Assembly: GCF_003852545.1 (NCBI RefSeq)
Contig: NZ_QAJR01000017.1
Span: 143,412 to 207,411 of the forward strand
From: Acidovorax sp. FJL06
GTDB lineage: Bacteria > Pseudomonadota > Gammaproteobacteria > Burkholderiales > Burkholderiaceae_C
Direction of reading: 5' to 3'
DNA: 64,000 nucleotides
Shown: in pieces, positions 30,821 through 40,382 of the stretch
How the letters are laid out: every line of letters begins with the position of its first letter
Position numbering within the stretch: position 1 is the stretch's first letter
Made by a program: the position numbers and the translations under genes
Notes under the pieces: model-generated
Told to the model about the DNA's origin: nothing
Seen by the model: the letters and a program-made list of their open reading frames with translations, nothing else
Database searches by the model: none

Positions 30821-31237
30821 CTAGAACTCTGGGGGTTGCAGGTTGTATGCAGTATGCCAGTGCACCACACCCTCGCTTTCCGACAAAACTATTTTCACCA
30901 GCCCGCCCCGGCAGGGGCCTCCTGCGCATTGGCCCGTGTGGGGCAGGTAGGCCGCCCCATGGGTGGCGCACAGCAGCCACTGGCCGGTGTCATCAAAGAA
31001 TTGGCCTTCCTGGTAGTCCATCTCCATCGCCACATGGGTGCAGCGGTTCAGGTAGGCATGGGGCACGCCCCGGTAGCGGATGGCGAAGGCCCGGCAGGTC
31101 TGCCCCGCATACCGCACATCAAACGCCACCGCCAGACCGCCATCGACCAGGTCGGCGCTGTTGCACAGAGGAAGGGACTGCTCGGGGGGCGTGGTCATGG
31201 GTTCGTCGGCCCGGGCCGGGCCAGGGGCTTCAGCCAT
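30821..31237 (-). CDS. Rieske [2Fe-2S] domain protein
   Basis: 138 residues, a single Rieske domain without membrane anchor. Cluster ligands are in CTHVAMEMD (Cys, His) and LLCATHGAAY (Cys, His). Such stand-alone Rieske proteins act as soluble electron carriers or assembly factors; the partner is unknown. The ATG at 31237 overlaps the end of the phosphatase gene by eight bases; a second ATG is at 31198. It lies 98 bases before sppA. Confidence 0.88.
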   Translation of the reverse strand: MAEAPGPARADEPMTTPPEQSLPLCNSADLVDGGLAVAFDVRYAGQTCRAFAIRYRGVPHAYLNRCTHVAMEMDYQEGQFFDDTGQWLLCATHGAAYLPHTGQCAGGPCRGGLVKIVLSESEGVVHWHTAYNLQPPEF

Positions 31238-31904
31238 GCTGCAGCAGCCAGTCGTGCAGCTCGCGCACCGAATGGACCACCGACAGCGGGTTCAGCGCAT
31301 GGAAGGCATCGGGCTCGTGGGCGCCATAGCTCACACCCACCCCCGCACAGCCTGCATTGACGGCCATCTGCAGGTCATGGGTGGTGTCTCCAACCATCAA
31401 GAGGCGCCCAGGCGCCACGTCGAAGTCGGCCATCAGCTCCTGCAGCATCAGGGGGTGGGGCTTGCCGGCGGTCTGGTCGGCCGTGCGCGAGCCATCGAAC
31501 ACGCCCCGCAGATCGACCGAATGCAGCGCCTCATCCAACCCGCGCCGGCTCTTGCCCGTGGCCACGGCCAGCAGGTGGCCGCGCTCGCGCAAATCGTTCA
31601 GCATGGGCAACACGCCCTCGAACAGGCTCAGGTCGTCCTGGTGCTGGATGTAGTGGAAGCGGTAGCGGTTGCCCAGTTCGGTGTATTTTTCGGGCGGCAC
31701 ATCGGGGGCCGCATGGGCCAGGGCCTGCATGAGCCCCATGCCGATCACATAGGCCGCCTCCTTGTCGGTGGGCACGGTGCCGCCCACGTCGCGCACCGCC
31801 GCCTGGATGCAGCGCACGATGATGGCGGTGGAATCAAACAGCGTGCCATCCCAGTCAAAGGCGATGAGGTCGAAGCGGCGCGGACGAAAGGTTTTGGCGG
31901 ACAT
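31230..31904 (-). CDS. HAD-family hydrolase, phosphoglycolate phosphatase-like
   Basis: 224 residues. HAD motif I FDWDGTLFDS near residues 15-24, motif II in AVATGKSRRGLDEAL, and motif IV VGDTTHDLQMAVNAG. Beta-phosphoglucomutase/Gph-type cap. Whether it acts on 2-phosphoglycolate or another phosphate is not evident. ATG at 31904, 25 bases after rluC. Confidence 0.9.
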   Translation of the reverse strand: MSAKTFRPRRFDLIAFDWDGTLFDSTAIIVRCIQAAVRDVGGTVPTDKEAAYVIGMGLMQALAHAAPDVPPEKYTELGNRYRFHYIQHQDDLSLFEGVLPMLNDLRERGHLLAVATGKSRRGLDEALHSVDLRGVFDGSRTADQTAGKPHPLMLQELMADFDVAPGRLLMVGDTTHDLQMAVNAGCAGVGVSYGAHEPDAFHALNPLSVVHSVRELHDWLLQHG

Positions 31905-31929
31905 GGAGGGGGTTCTTCGCGCTGGATCG

Positions 31930-32931
31930 TCAGGCGGGGGAGACAAATTCGGCCAGCTCGGGGGGCAGTTCGGCATTCAGCTGCACACGCTCGCCCGAGG
32001 CGGGGTGGTTGAACTGTAACCGCCACGCATGCAAAAACATGCGCTTCATCCCCTGCTTCTGCAGGCGCTTGTTCAGGTCGAAGTCGCCGTATTTGTCGTC
32101 GCCCACGATGGCGTGGCCTTGGCTGGCCAGGTGCACGCGGATCTGGTGGGTGCGGCCGGTCTTGATGGTCACTTCCAGCAAGGACATCACAGGCAGGCCC
32201 TGTTCCGGCCGGGCCGCCGCCGTGCTGCGCACATTGACCAGGGTGATGGAGCGCATGCCGTCCGGGTCGTCGGCCGTGGTCACGCGCACGCGGCGCTCGC
32301 CGTCGGCCTGCAGGTACTTGTGCAGCGGCAGGTCGATGACCTTCTTGTTGGCCGGCCAGGTGCCCGTGACCAGCGCCAGGTAGGTCTTGCCCGTCTCGCG
32401 CTCGCGGAACTGGTCTTGCAGGTGAGTGAGCGCTGACCGCTTCTTGGCCACCAGCAGGATGCCCGAGGTCTCGCGGTCCAGCCGGTGCACCAGCTCCAGG
32501 AACTTGGCGCCCGGGCGCGCCTGGCGCAATTGTTCGATCACGCCAAAGCTCACGCCGCTGCCGCCGTGCACCGCCACACCGGCGGGCTTGTCGATGGCGA
32601 TCAGGTGCTCGTCTTCGAGCAGGATGGGGAATTCGCGCGCGGGCGCCGGGCGCTCGGCTTTTTCAGCCACCTTGTCGGAAATCCGCACGGGTGGCAGGCG
32701 CACCTGGTCGCCCGCCTCCACCCGGGTGTCGGCGCTGGCGCGGCCCTTGTTGATGCGCACCTCGCCGCTGCGGATGATGCGGTAGACATGCGTTTTGGGC
32801 ACGCCCTTCAGGTGGCGTATCAAAAAGTTGTCGAGCCGCTGGCCTGCGGAGTCTTCATCGACTTCCACCATGCGGGCTGCGGGAAGGCCCGCAGGAGCGA
32901 CGGGCGGTTTGGCCCCTATAATGTGTTTCAC
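31930..32931 (-). CDS. rluC: 23S rRNA pseudouridine synthase
   Basis: 333 residues from the GTG at 32931 (313 from an ATG at 32871). N-terminal S4-like RNA-binding domain (QRLDNFLIRHLKGVPKTHVY, SGEVRINKGR) and RluA-family catalytic domain with the nucleophile Asp in HRLDRETSGILL. By position opposite rne it corresponds to RluC, which modifies 23S positions 955, 2504 and 2580. Neither start has a good ribosome-binding site; I favour GTG because KHIIG-type N-termini recur in relatives as I recall. Confidence 0.93.
   Translation of the reverse strand: MKHIIGAKPPVAPAGLPAARMVEVDEDSAGQRLDNFLIRHLKGVPKTHVYRIIRSGEVRINKGRASADTRVEAGDQVRLPPVRISDKVAEKAERPAPAREFPILLEDEHLIAIDKPAGVAVHGGSGVSFGVIEQLRQARPGAKFLELVHRLDRETSGILLVAKKRSALTHLQDQFRERETGKTYLALVTGTWPANKKVIDLPLHKYLQADGERRVRVTTADDPDGMRSITLVNVRSTAAARPEQGLPVMSLLEVTIKTGRTHQIRVHLASQGHAIVGDDKYGDFDLNKRLQKQGMKRMFLHAWRLQFNHPASGERVQLNAELPPELAEFVSPA
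32917..32922 (+). promoter_or_regulatory. Possible rne promoter -10
   Basis: Perfect TATAAT on the plus strand, about 600 bases before rne and overlapping the first codons of rluC if its GTG start is used. No good -35 upstream. Would give a very long rne leader like that of E. coli. Confidence 0.4.
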
Positions 32932-33530
32932 CTGCGCGTTGTCATGTAAGTGGTTGATTTGTCTGGAGTTTAGTCCACACAACCCGTTGCATTGTGCAGG
33001 CAGGTCGATGCCAGCGGGTGTCGTGCGCGCAGATTGCAGGCCAGATGCCTGTGGTGGCCCGCATGCCACGCGGCGGGCTGACAGATTGAAACACTGATAC
33101 GGAATCCCCCAAGCTGGCAGATGTTCCCTACCCGGGTGCAGCCTGCCAGCGGATCGAAGCGAGCATGTGGTTGTTGATGGCATGGATAGAGACCCTGTGG
33201 CGGAGGCTGCGGCCTTTGGCTGCATGCTCAAAATCGCCTTCAGCGCCCAGCCAGCAAGCGCAACCAGCTACTCTTTTGCTAGCAAAACTGCGCTCCTACC
33301 ACTCGCCCCCATCCACGCGCCCCTGCCTCCCGATGCTGCGCTAGAGCGCGGCAGATCATTGGCATCTCCGGCAATTCCCTTCGTTTCGACGCGTCAGTCC
33401 AGGCATTCACAGCTCCTGTAGAGCTTGTTGTATTGGTTTGGAAACTGTGGGCGGCAGCCCGCGCAGCCCGTCCCTGTGGGTCAGGTCGGCTGCACCGCTG
33501 CTGTCCGCGAAACACTGAAGGAATCGCATC
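32932..33530. other. 599-base rluC-rne intergenic / rne 5' leader
   Basis: No convincing gene. The divergent rluC-rne layout and the length copy the E. coli arrangement, where the rne leader folds and mediates autoregulation by RNase E. Hairpins seen include GCTGGCAG/CTGCCAGC (33113-33150) and GCCCGC/GCGGGC (33057-33077 region). A degenerate repeat-like block lies at 33255-33287. AAGGAA lies nine bases before the rne ATG. Confidence 0.55.
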
Positions 33531-36500
33531 ATGAAGCGGATGCTCATCAACGCCACGCAGCCCGAAGAACGGCGCCTGGCCATCGTCGACGGACAAAAGC
33601 TCCTCGACTACGAAATCGAGATCGAAGGGCGCGAACAGCGCAAGGGCAACATCTACAAGGCCGTCGTCACGCGCGTCGAGCCTTCGCTGGAAGCCTGCTT
33701 CGTCGACTACGGCGAAGACCGCCACGGCTTCCTGCCGTTCAAGGAAATCTCGCGCCAGTATTTCGCCCCCGGCGTCTCGCCCAGCCAGGCGCGCATCAAC
33801 GAAGTCATCAAGGAAGGCCAGGAGCTGCTGGTCCAGGTCGAAAAGGAAGAACGTGGCAACAAGGGCGCGGCCCTGACCACCTTCGTCAGCCTGGCCGGCC
33901 GCTACGTGGTGCTGATGCCTAACAACCCCCGGGGTGGTGGCGTGTCGCGCCGCATCGAGGGCGAGGACCGCGCCGAGCTGAAAGAGGCGATGGACCAGTT
34001 GGAGTACCCCAACGGCATGTCCATCATCGCGCGCACTGCCGGCATTGGCCGCACCGCGCCCGAGCTGCAGTGGGACCTGAACTACCTGCTCAAGCTCTGG
34101 AACGCCATCGACGGCGCCGCCAAGGGTGGCCGGGGCGCGTTCCTCATCTACCAGGAATCGTCGCTTGTCATCCGCGCGATCCGCGACTACTTCAACAACG
34201 ACATCGGTGACATCCTCATCGATACCGACGACATCTACGAACAGGCGCAGCAGTTCATGGCGCACGTCATGCCCGAGCATGCCGCCCGCGTGAAGCGCTA
34301 CCGCGATGACGCCGCCCTGTTCAGCCGCTTCCAGATCGAGCACCAGATCGAATCGGCTTACGCTCGCACCGTGAGCCTGCCCTCGGGCGGCGCCATCGTG
34401 ATCGACCACACCGAAGCACTGGTCAGCGTGGACGTGAACTCGGCCCGCGCCATCAAGGGCGGCGACATCGAAGAAACCGCCACCCGCACCAACCTGGAAG
34501 CCGCCGACGAAGTGGCCCGCCAGATGCGCCTGCGCGACCTGGGCGGCCTGATCGTGATCGACTTCATCGACATGGAGGAGAGCAAGAACCGCCGCGAGGT
34601 CGAAAACCGCCTGCGCGACGCACTGCGCCAGGACCGCGCCCGCGTGCAGTTCGGCACCATCAGCAAGTTCGGCCTGATGGAAATGAGCCGCCAGCGCCTG
34701 AAGCCCGCGCTGTCCGAAGGCTCGTCCATCCCCTGCCCCCGCTGCGGCGGTTCGGGCCATATCCGCGACACCGAATCGTCGGCGCTGCAGATCCTGCGCA
34801 TCATTCAAGAAGAATCGATGAAGGACAACACGGCCGCCGTGCACTGCCAGGTGCCGGTGGAAGTGGCCTCGTTCCTGCTCAACGAAAAGCGCACCGAGAT
34901 CGCCAAGATCGAGCTCAAGCAGCGCGTGGCCGTGCTGATGGTGCCCAACAAGACGCTGGAAACCCCCAACTACCGCCTGGAACGCCTCAAGCACGACGAC
35001 CCGCGCCTGGACCACATCGAAGCCAGCTACAAGCTCGCCGAAGAAGTGGAAGACCCCACGGCCGTGACGCGCCGCTCGCAGGAGCCCACCAACAAGCAAA
35101 CCCCGGTGATCAAGGGCGTGCTGCCTGACGCACCCGCTCCGCAGGTCGAGCCCCGCCCCGAAGGCGCGGCCCGCCCACAGCGCGCCGGCCAACCGCAACG
35201 CGGTGGTGCCGCGCCAGCGCCAGCGCCTGCACCGGCCCCGGTGGCAGCGCCTGCTCCGGCCGCTCCGCCTGAGCAAGGTTTCTTTGCCTGGCTCAAGAGC
35301 CTGTTCGGCTTTGGCAGCACCCCCGCTGCCGCGCCCGCCCCCGTGGCAGCCCCCGCACCTGCGCCAGCCACCGAGCCCGCAGGCCGTGGTGAGCCCCGCC
35401 GCGAAGGCCGCAACAGCGAAGGCCGTGGCCGCCGCAGTGGTGGCCGCGATGGCCAACGCGAAGCAGGCCGCGACGGCAACCGCGAGGGTGGCAACAGCGA
35501 AAGCCGGGGCCGCCGTGGCGAACGCCCGGCCGAAGGCCGCACGCCCCGCGATGCCGAGAACCGAGCCCCCCGTGACACCGACCGCCGCCCCGAGGGCGAG
35601 GGCCGCGAAGGCGGTGGCCGCAACGGACGCGATGGACGCGACGGTGGCCGTGGCCGCCGCGATGCCGAGCCACGCCAACACAATGCGGGCCTGAACGGCG
35701 ACAACGCCGCCGCCACCGCGCAGGTGGAAGGCCCAGGCAACCAGGGCGCCGGCACCGAAGGCGCGCCAGCCCAGCAACCGCGTGGTGAACGTGGCCCCCG
35801 CCGCGAACGTGGTGACCGCGCCCCCCGTGGCGACCGCGCACCCCGCGCCGTGGAAGCCCAGGAAGCCGCAGCAGCCACGGCCCCTGCCGTGCCCGGCGAC
35901 TTTGCCGACACTGCGCCCCTGGCCGCCTTGCCCGACCTGGACCTGAGCGGCAATGACGCCCCCGGCAACGGCAATGGTCAGGGCGCGGCCGGTGAAGAGC
36001 AGCGCCGCGAGCGCCGCTCACGCGACCGCTATGGCCGTGACCGCCGTGAACGCGGCGAACGGGGCCCCCGCGACGGCAATGGTGCCGAAGCCGCCGCCGC
36101 ACCGGCCATGCTGGACTTCGACCCCACCCAGGCCGAGCCTGCAGCAGCCCCAGCAGCCGCGCCCCAGGACGAGCCACCACGCCGCAGCTACTTCAATGCC
36201 CCGGCCACTGCGCCCGCCGCTCCGGCGGTAGCAGCAGCCGCTGCGCAAGCGCCCGCCGAAGCCGTCGCACCTGCCACGGCCCCGGTGGCAGCCCCTGTAG
36301 CACCAGCGGTTGCACCCGTGGCAGCCGCCGCCCCTGTCATGGCAGCCGCCCCGGCCACGCCCGCCGCAGTGGCACCGGCAGCGCCCGCCGCCGCCCAGGG
36401 CGGCCTGCCCCGCGTGCAGGCATTCACGCTGCCGGTCGATGCCCTGCAGCAAGTGGCTGCGTCGTCGGGCCTGCAATGGGTGAACTCCGACGCGGACAAG

Positions 36501-36665
36501 ATCGCTGCCGTGCAGGCCGCGATCGCCGCCGAACCCAAGCCCATCCACGTGCCCCGCGAACGCCCCCCGCTGGTGGTGCTGGACGAAGGCCCGCTGGTGC
36601 TCGTGGAAACCCGCCGCGACCTGTCGGCCATGGCGCTGCCTTTTGAGCAGCCCCCTGCCGCCTGA
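33531..36665 (+). CDS. rne: Ribonuclease E
   Basis: 1044 residues. Catalytic half (~1-515): N-terminal [16 protein letters not shown]1 domain ([20 protein letters not shown]), the metal-binding aspartates in VSVDVNSA (~300) and [11 protein letters not shown] (~343), and the zinc-link CPRCGGSGH with Cys402/Cys405. The C-terminal half is a low-complexity scaffold: Pro/Ala-rich linkers, a long Arg/Gly-rich block (~620-830) probably binding RNA, and a conserved-looking end ([15 protein letters not shown]). It starts mRNA decay and rRNA processing. ATG at 33531. Confidence 0.97.
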   Translation: MKRMLINATQPEERRLAIVDGQKLLDYEIEIEGREQRKGNIYKAVVTRVEPSLEACFVDYGEDRHGFLPFKEISRQYFAPGVSPSQARINEVIKEGQELLVQVEKEERGNKGAALTTFVSLAGRYVVLMPNNPRGGGVSRRIEGEDRAELKEAMDQLEYPNGMSIIARTAGIGRTAPELQWDLNYLLKLWNAIDGAAKGGRGAFLIYQESSLVIRAIRDYFNNDIGDILIDTDDIYEQAQQFMAHVMPEHAARVKRYRDDAALFSRFQIEHQIESAYARTVSLPSGGAIVIDHTEALVSVDVNSARAIKGGDIEETATRTNLEAADEVARQMRLRDLGGLIVIDFIDMEESKNRREVENRLRDALRQDRARVQFGTISKFGLMEMSRQRLKPALSEGSSIPCPRCGGSGHIRDTESSALQILRIIQEESMKDNTAAVHCQVPVEVASFLLNEKRTEIAKIELKQRVAVLMVPNKTLETPNYRLERLKHDDPRLDHIEASYKLAEEVEDPTAVTRRSQEPTNKQTPVIKGVLPDAPAPQVEPRPEGAARPQRAGQPQRGGAAPAPAPAPAPVAAPAPAAPPEQGFFAWLKSLFGFGSTPAAAPAPVAAPAPAPATEPAGRGEPRREGRNSEGRGRRSGGRDGQREAGRDGNREGGNSESRGRRGERPAEGRTPRDAENRAPRDTDRRPEGEGREGGGRNGRDGRDGGRGRRDAEPRQHNAGLNGDNAAATAQVEGPGNQGAGTEGAPAQQPRGERGPRRERGDRAPRGDRAPRAVEAQEAAAATAPAVPGDFADTAPLAALPDLDLSGNDAPGNGNGQGAAGEEQRRERRSRDRYGRDRRERGERGPRDGNGAEAAAAPAMLDFDPTQAEPAAAPAAAPQDEPPRRSYFNAPATAPAAPAVAAAAAQAPAEAVAPATAPVAAPVAPAVAPVAAAAPVMAAAPATPAAVAPAAPAAAQGGLPRVQAFTLPVDALQQVAASSGLQWVNSDADKIAAVQAAIAAEPKPIHVPRERPPLVVLDEGPLVLVETRRDLSAMALPFEQPPAA

Positions 36666-36681
36666 GAACGGCGCACCCACC

Positions 36682-36739
36682 GGCTGTGGCCCCCAGGCCA
36701 CAGCCCCCTAGAAGGCGGCCCCGGCCGCCTTCTTTTTTT
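36682..36739 (+). terminator. Double-hairpin terminator of rne
   Basis: A GGCTGTGGCC/GGCCACAGCC hairpin (36682-36705) is followed by GAAGGCGGCC/GGCCGCCTTC (36711-36732) and a run of seven T. A textbook strong terminator 17 bases after the stop. Confidence 0.93.
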
Positions 36740-36806
36740 GGCGGGCCGCTGCCAATACCCGTCGGCAGCCAAGGCCTGCATGCCAGCGGGTACTATTTCG
36801 GGCCCA

Positions 36807-36836
36807 TGGTCAAAGGTGGTCAAAGGTGGTCAAGGG
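36807..36836. repeat. Three tandem copies of TGGTCAAAGG
   Basis: Units at 36807, 36817 and 36827 (the last ends AAGGG). About one helical turn each; could be a binding site or simple slippage. Confidence 0.7.
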
Positions 36837-36966
36837 TGGCGGGGACTGGCCGGTGCAGCGGCCATCGCCGCTGCCTCCATGGCCCGCCCGGCACGGGCTG
36901 CCACCCACCACACCACCAGCCACAGCCCCCACCCACTGCCATCCACGAAGCTTCCGGCCTTCCCCC

Positions 36967-37752
36967 ATGCTGTTCCTGCTGTCCCCCGCCAAATCGCTCG
37001 ACTACGACACGCCCCTGCCCGAAGGCCTGCCGCACACCACGCCCCAGTTCGTGGCGCAATCCACGGCCCTCATCGAGGTGCTGCGCACGCAGTCCCCGCA
37101 GCAAATCGCCTCGCTGATGGAGCTGAGCGACACCCTCGCGGCACTGAACGTGGCGCGCTACCAGGCCTGGCGCCCCCGCTTCACGGCCACCAACTCGCGC
37201 CAAGCGGTGCTGGCCTTCAACGGAGATGTGTACGAGGGGCTGCAAGCCCGCAGCCTGGGCCCTGAAGACCTGGGCTGGGCACAGAACCATGTGGCCATCC
37301 TGAGTGGCCTGTACGGTGTGCTGCGGCCCCTGGACCGCATGCAGCCCTACCGCCTGGAGATGGGCACACGCCTGGCCACCGGCGCGGGCAACAACCTCTA
37401 CCAGTTCTGGGGCAGCCAGATTGCCGAACACCTCAACACCCGGCTGCGGGCCGACACCACGCCCGTGGTGGTCAACCTCGCCTCGCAGGAGTATTTCAAG
37501 GCCGTGGACCGCAAGGCGCTCAAGGCCCGCGTCGTCGAATGCGTGTTCGAGGACTGGAAGGGCGGCAACTACAAGATCATCAGCTTCTTTGCCAAACGTG
37601 CGCGCGGCCTCATGGCGCGCTACGCCATCACCCACCGCATTGCCACGCCGCACCAGCTCGAAGGTTTTGATCTGGACGGCTATGCCTTTGCCCCGGCATC
37701 ATCTGACCCGGAGCGTCTGGTGTTCCGGCGCAAGGCGGCACCTGCCGCGTAA
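36967..37752 (+). CDS. yaaA: Peroxide stress protein YaaA (DUF328)
   Basis: 261 residues (E. coli 258). Family start MLFLLSPAKSLDYDTP and motifs FNGDVYEGL, LSGLYGVLRPLD, GNNLYQFWG and KARVVECVF. YaaA lowers free iron and limits DNA damage during peroxide stress. ATG at 36967; upstream in-frame extension is in non-conserved sequence and is rejected. Confidence 0.95.
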   Translation: MLFLLSPAKSLDYDTPLPEGLPHTTPQFVAQSTALIEVLRTQSPQQIASLMELSDTLAALNVARYQAWRPRFTATNSRQAVLAFNGDVYEGLQARSLGPEDLGWAQNHVAILSGLYGVLRPLDRMQPYRLEMGTRLATGAGNNLYQFWGSQIAEHLNTRLRADTTPVVVNLASQEYFKAVDRKALKARVVECVFEDWKGGNYKIISFFAKRARGLMARYAITHRIATPHQLEGFDLDGYAFAPASSDPERLVFRRKAAPAA

Positions 37753-37799
37753 ATTGCGCCTTGTTTCGCTCCCCACCCGCACCCCGTTGAAGGACCGCC

Positions 37800-38711
37800 A
37801 TGGCATCACGCTCTGACACGCATTCCGACAGCACCGCCACCGCCCAACGCGCCCACAGCACGGCGCGGCAGGCCATCACGCCCGAGCTGCGCCGCTGGAT
37901 CATCGAGCAGGCCCAGGCTGGCCACGCCGCGCCCGTGGTGCTGCAGTCCATGCGCGATGCGGGCTGGGACGAAGACGTGGCCGCCGACGCGCTGGAGATC
38001 ACGCTGCAGGACCACCTGAACGAGCTGGCCGTGCAGCAGGGCCTGCCGCCTGCCGTGCCCGTGCCAGAACCGCAGCTCGCTGCATCGCCCGCGCAGGTGG
38101 ACTGCGGCGACCGTACCGTGAACGTGCTGCTGGCCATGGCCCAGCCCCGCATCGTGGTGTTTGGCAACCTGCTGTCGCCCGAGGAATGCGATGCGCTGAT
38201 CACCGCCGCCGAGCCCCGCCTGGCGCGCTCGCTCACCGTGGCCACCAAAACGGGCGGCGAAGAGGTCAACGATGACCGCACCAGCGACGGCATGTTCTTC
38301 CAGCGCGGCGAAACCCCGCTGATCCAGCGCATCGAGGAGCGCATCGCCCGCCTGCTCGACTGGCCCATCGAGAATGGTGAAGGCCTGCAGGTGCTGCACT
38401 ACCGCCCGGGTGCCGAATACAAGCCGCACTACGACTATTTCGACCCGGGCGAGCCGGGCACCGCCACCATCCTCAAGCGCGGCGGCCAGCGCGTGGGCAC
38501 CCTGGTGATGTACCTCAACACCCCCGAAAAGGGCGGCGGCACCACCTTCCCCGACGTGCATGTCGAGGTCGGCCCGCAGCGCGGCAACGCCGTGTTCTTC
38601 AGCTACGAACGCCCCCACGCCTCCACGCGCACCCTGCACGGCGGCGCGCCCGTGATCGCGGGTGAGAAGTGGATCGCCACCAAGTGGATGCGCGAACGAG
38701 AGTTCAAATAA
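37800..38711 (+). CDS. 2-oxoglutarate/Fe(II) dioxygenase, prolyl 4-hydroxylase-like
   Basis: 303 residues. A C-terminal (~115-300) P4H domain has the iron ligands His/Asp in KPHYDYFDP and the distal His in TRTLHGGAP, with the 2-oxoglutarate lysine in GEKWIATKW. The N-terminal ~90 residues, with [12 protein letters not shown] and [19 protein letters not shown], look like a small helical (UBA-like) domain. AAGGA lies about 5 bases before the ATG. Protein substrate unknown; in bacteria EF-Tu or other prolyl targets are known for relatives. Confidence 0.9.
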   Translation: MASRSDTHSDSTATAQRAHSTARQAITPELRRWIIEQAQAGHAAPVVLQSMRDAGWDEDVAADALEITLQDHLNELAVQQGLPPAVPVPEPQLAASPAQVDCGDRTVNVLLAMAQPRIVVFGNLLSPEECDALITAAEPRLARSLTVATKTGGEEVNDDRTSDGMFFQRGETPLIQRIEERIARLLDWPIENGEGLQVLHYRPGAEYKPHYDYFDPGEPGTATILKRGGQRVGTLVMYLNTPEKGGGTTFPDVHVEVGPQRGNAVFFSYERPHASTRTLHGGAPVIAGEKWIATKWMREREFK

Positions 38712-38719
38712 AAACAGGC

Positions 38720-38772
38720 CCTAGCGCTTATCCATCAAGCGCTACCAGCTATCAAAACAGTAGTAATAATTG
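38720..38772. repeat. Dispersed two-hairpin repeat, copy F (before queF)
   Basis: The most complete copy in the window: CTAGCGCTTATCCATCAAGC closing to AAGCGCTA, then CCAGCTATCAAAACAGTAG. Two stem-loops, 7-bp AGCGCTT/AAGCGCT and CTA(C/T)-N8-ATAG. It fills most of the gap between the oxygenase and queF. Confidence 0.88.
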
Positions 38773-38782
38773 CAGGCATCGC

Positions 38783-39634
38783 ATGAGCACGAACACACCA
38801 GAACAATCCCAACTTGGCAAGGCATCGGCCTACGTGGACCAGTACGACGCCTCGCTGCTGTTCCCCATCCCCCGCGCGGGCAAGCGGGCCGAGATCGGCA
38901 TCGCCGGCGCTGCGCCCTTCTTCGGCGCCGACCTGTGGACGGCGTTCGAGCTGTCGTGGCTGAATGCACGCGGCAAGCCGCAGGTGGCGCTCGCGCACAT
39001 CACCGTGCCCTGCGAAACCCCCAACATCGTCGAGAGCAAGTCGTTCAAGCTGTACCTCAACAGCTTCAACAACACGCGTTTTGCCGACATGGCCGAGGTG
39101 CAGGCCCGCATCCGCACCGACATCAGCGAAGCCGTGTGGCGCGGCGCCGAACACCCGGCCACCGTGGGCGTGAAGCTCATCGCGCCCGAACTGTTCGACC
39201 AGGAGCCCGTGCACGAGCTCGATGGCCTGAGCCTGGACCGGCTGGATGTGGAATGCACGCGCTACCAGCCCGCCCCCGAACTGCTCACCGCCGAATTCAA
39301 TGCAGCTCCGGTGACCGAAACCCTCACCAGCAACCTGCTCAAGAGCAATTGCCTGGTGACAGGCCAGCCCGACTGGGGCAGCGTGCAGATCAGCTACAGC
39401 GGCCCCCAGATCGACCAGGAAGGCCTGCTGCAGTACCTGGTGAGCTTTCGCAACCACAACGAGTTCCACGAGCAGTGCGTGGAGCGCATCTTCATGGACC
39501 TGTGGGCCCGCTGCAAACCCATCAAGCTCACGGTGTATGCGCGCTACACGCGCCGCGGCGGCCTGGACATCAACCCCCTGCGCACCAGCCACCCGCAGGG
39601 CCTGCCGCGCAACGTGCGCACGGCGCGCCAGTAA
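38783..39634 (+). CDS. queF: NADPH-dependent 7-cyano-7-deazaguanine reductase
   Basis: 283 residues, the long YqcD-type QueF as in E. coli. Reduces preQ0 to preQ1 in queuosine synthesis. Active-site Cys near 190 in [15 protein letters not shown], and [13 protein letters not shown] for substrate and NADPH binding, plus [16 protein letters not shown] at 38783, 10 bases after the repeat. Confidence 0.96.
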   Translation: MSTNTPEQSQLGKASAYVDQYDASLLFPIPRAGKRAEIGIAGAAPFFGADLWTAFELSWLNARGKPQVALAHITVPCETPNIVESKSFKLYLNSFNNTRFADMAEVQARIRTDISEAVWRGAEHPATVGVKLIAPELFDQEPVHELDGLSLDRLDVECTRYQPAPELLTAEFNAAPVTETLTSNLLKSNCLVTGQPDWGSVQISYSGPQIDQEGLLQYLVSFRNHNEFHEQCVERIFMDLWARCKPIKLTVYARYTRRGGLDINPLRTSHPQGLPRNVRTARQ

Positions 39635-39734
39635 TTCCATTTCCAAATCATGCGTGTCCAGGCGCGAAGCCGCAGACAGTGCTGTAGCACGGCAAGTGCG
39701 AAGCAACAACGACACGGATGGTTTGAAGACGGAA

Positions 39735-39898
39735 TAAGAGCCTGTTTACGATCTCGCAGGGGATCGCGTTGGGGCGCAATCGGGAGGAGTGGATGCCTCG
39801 GATGCGCCGCATGGGCTCATGCCCATGCAAGCAGCCGGGGCGGCCTTGTCGCCCGATTTCGCTCCAACCCTTCGGGCAGCGGTCTTGGCGGCCAGGAC
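39735..39898. repeat. Unassigned intergenic block with hairpins
   Basis: Begins GAGCCTGTTTACGATCTCG, contains CATGGGC-TCAT-GCCCATG and GCGATC-type inverted repeats, and has no supported gene. Looks like a non-coding insertion (MITE or IS remnant), but no target duplication or terminal inverted repeats could be shown. Confidence 0.3.
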
Positions 39899-40174
39899 TC
39901 AGCGCCCCCGCCCCTCGACATCAATCCAGTCGCACCGCAGGGTGTGGCGCAGGTGCGCGCGCGTGCGCCAGGTCACATACAGGCTGGGCACAAAGATGCC
40001 GACCAGGCACACCGGGGCAGTCCACGGTTCGCCAAAGGCACAAATGGGATACCAGCCCACCCAGCCCAGCACCCAGAGCGTCAGCACCAGGTCCCACAGG
40101 TGGTACTCCAGCGGGTGGTCGGCCTTGTGCGCAACATGCCATTGCTTGATGCGTTGCAGCTCGTTCAGCGTCAT
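39899..40174 (-). CDS. Small hypothetical two-helix membrane protein
   Basis: 91 residues. Begins MTLNELQRIKQWHVAHK; two hydrophobic helices near 26-47 and 52-68 (Trp-rich), then a basic tail WRTRAHLRH. Basic/aromatic pattern suggests both ends are cytoplasmic. GGGAG about 9 bases before the ATG supports the start at 40174. Family not recognised, no informative neighbours. Confidence 0.7.
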   Translation of the reverse strand: MTLNELQRIKQWHVAHKADHPLEYHLWDLVLTLWVLGWVGWYPICAFGEPWTAPVCLVGIFVPSLYVTWRTRAHLRHTLRCDWIDVEGRGR

Positions 40175-40382
40175 GGGAATCTCCCGGAAAACGGGTGACT
40201 CAATGTAAGTTACGAGTAAGAATCCGTCAAGCGCACAAGCTGGCGCGCAAGCGGGGGGCCGCCTCATACCCGTTTGCGTTCAACAAACAAGAACCGTTCG
40301 GGCTGAGCCGGCCTGCGCCTCGCGCGGCGCTTCGACGGATTGAGCGTGAACGGACTGATATCCTTTTGAACGCATACCAGTA

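Larger units (their letters stand above)
36666..36966. other. 301-base rne-yaaA intergenic region
   Basis: Holds the rne terminator (36682-36739) and a 10-bp tandem repeat (36807-36836). The remainder (36840-36966) is C-rich with CCACC repeats and no recognisable gene; the yaaA promoter must be here but no clear boxes are seen. Confidence 0.6.

Noticed and set aside
33279-35777. 832-codon open frame antisense to rne
   Set aside because: It mirrors the codon bias of rne in a GC-rich genome, is low-complexity, and has no family motif or upstream signals.
38712-38782. preQ1 riboswitch before queF
   Set aside because: The gap is almost entirely a dispersed repeat copy; no preQ1 aptamer pattern.
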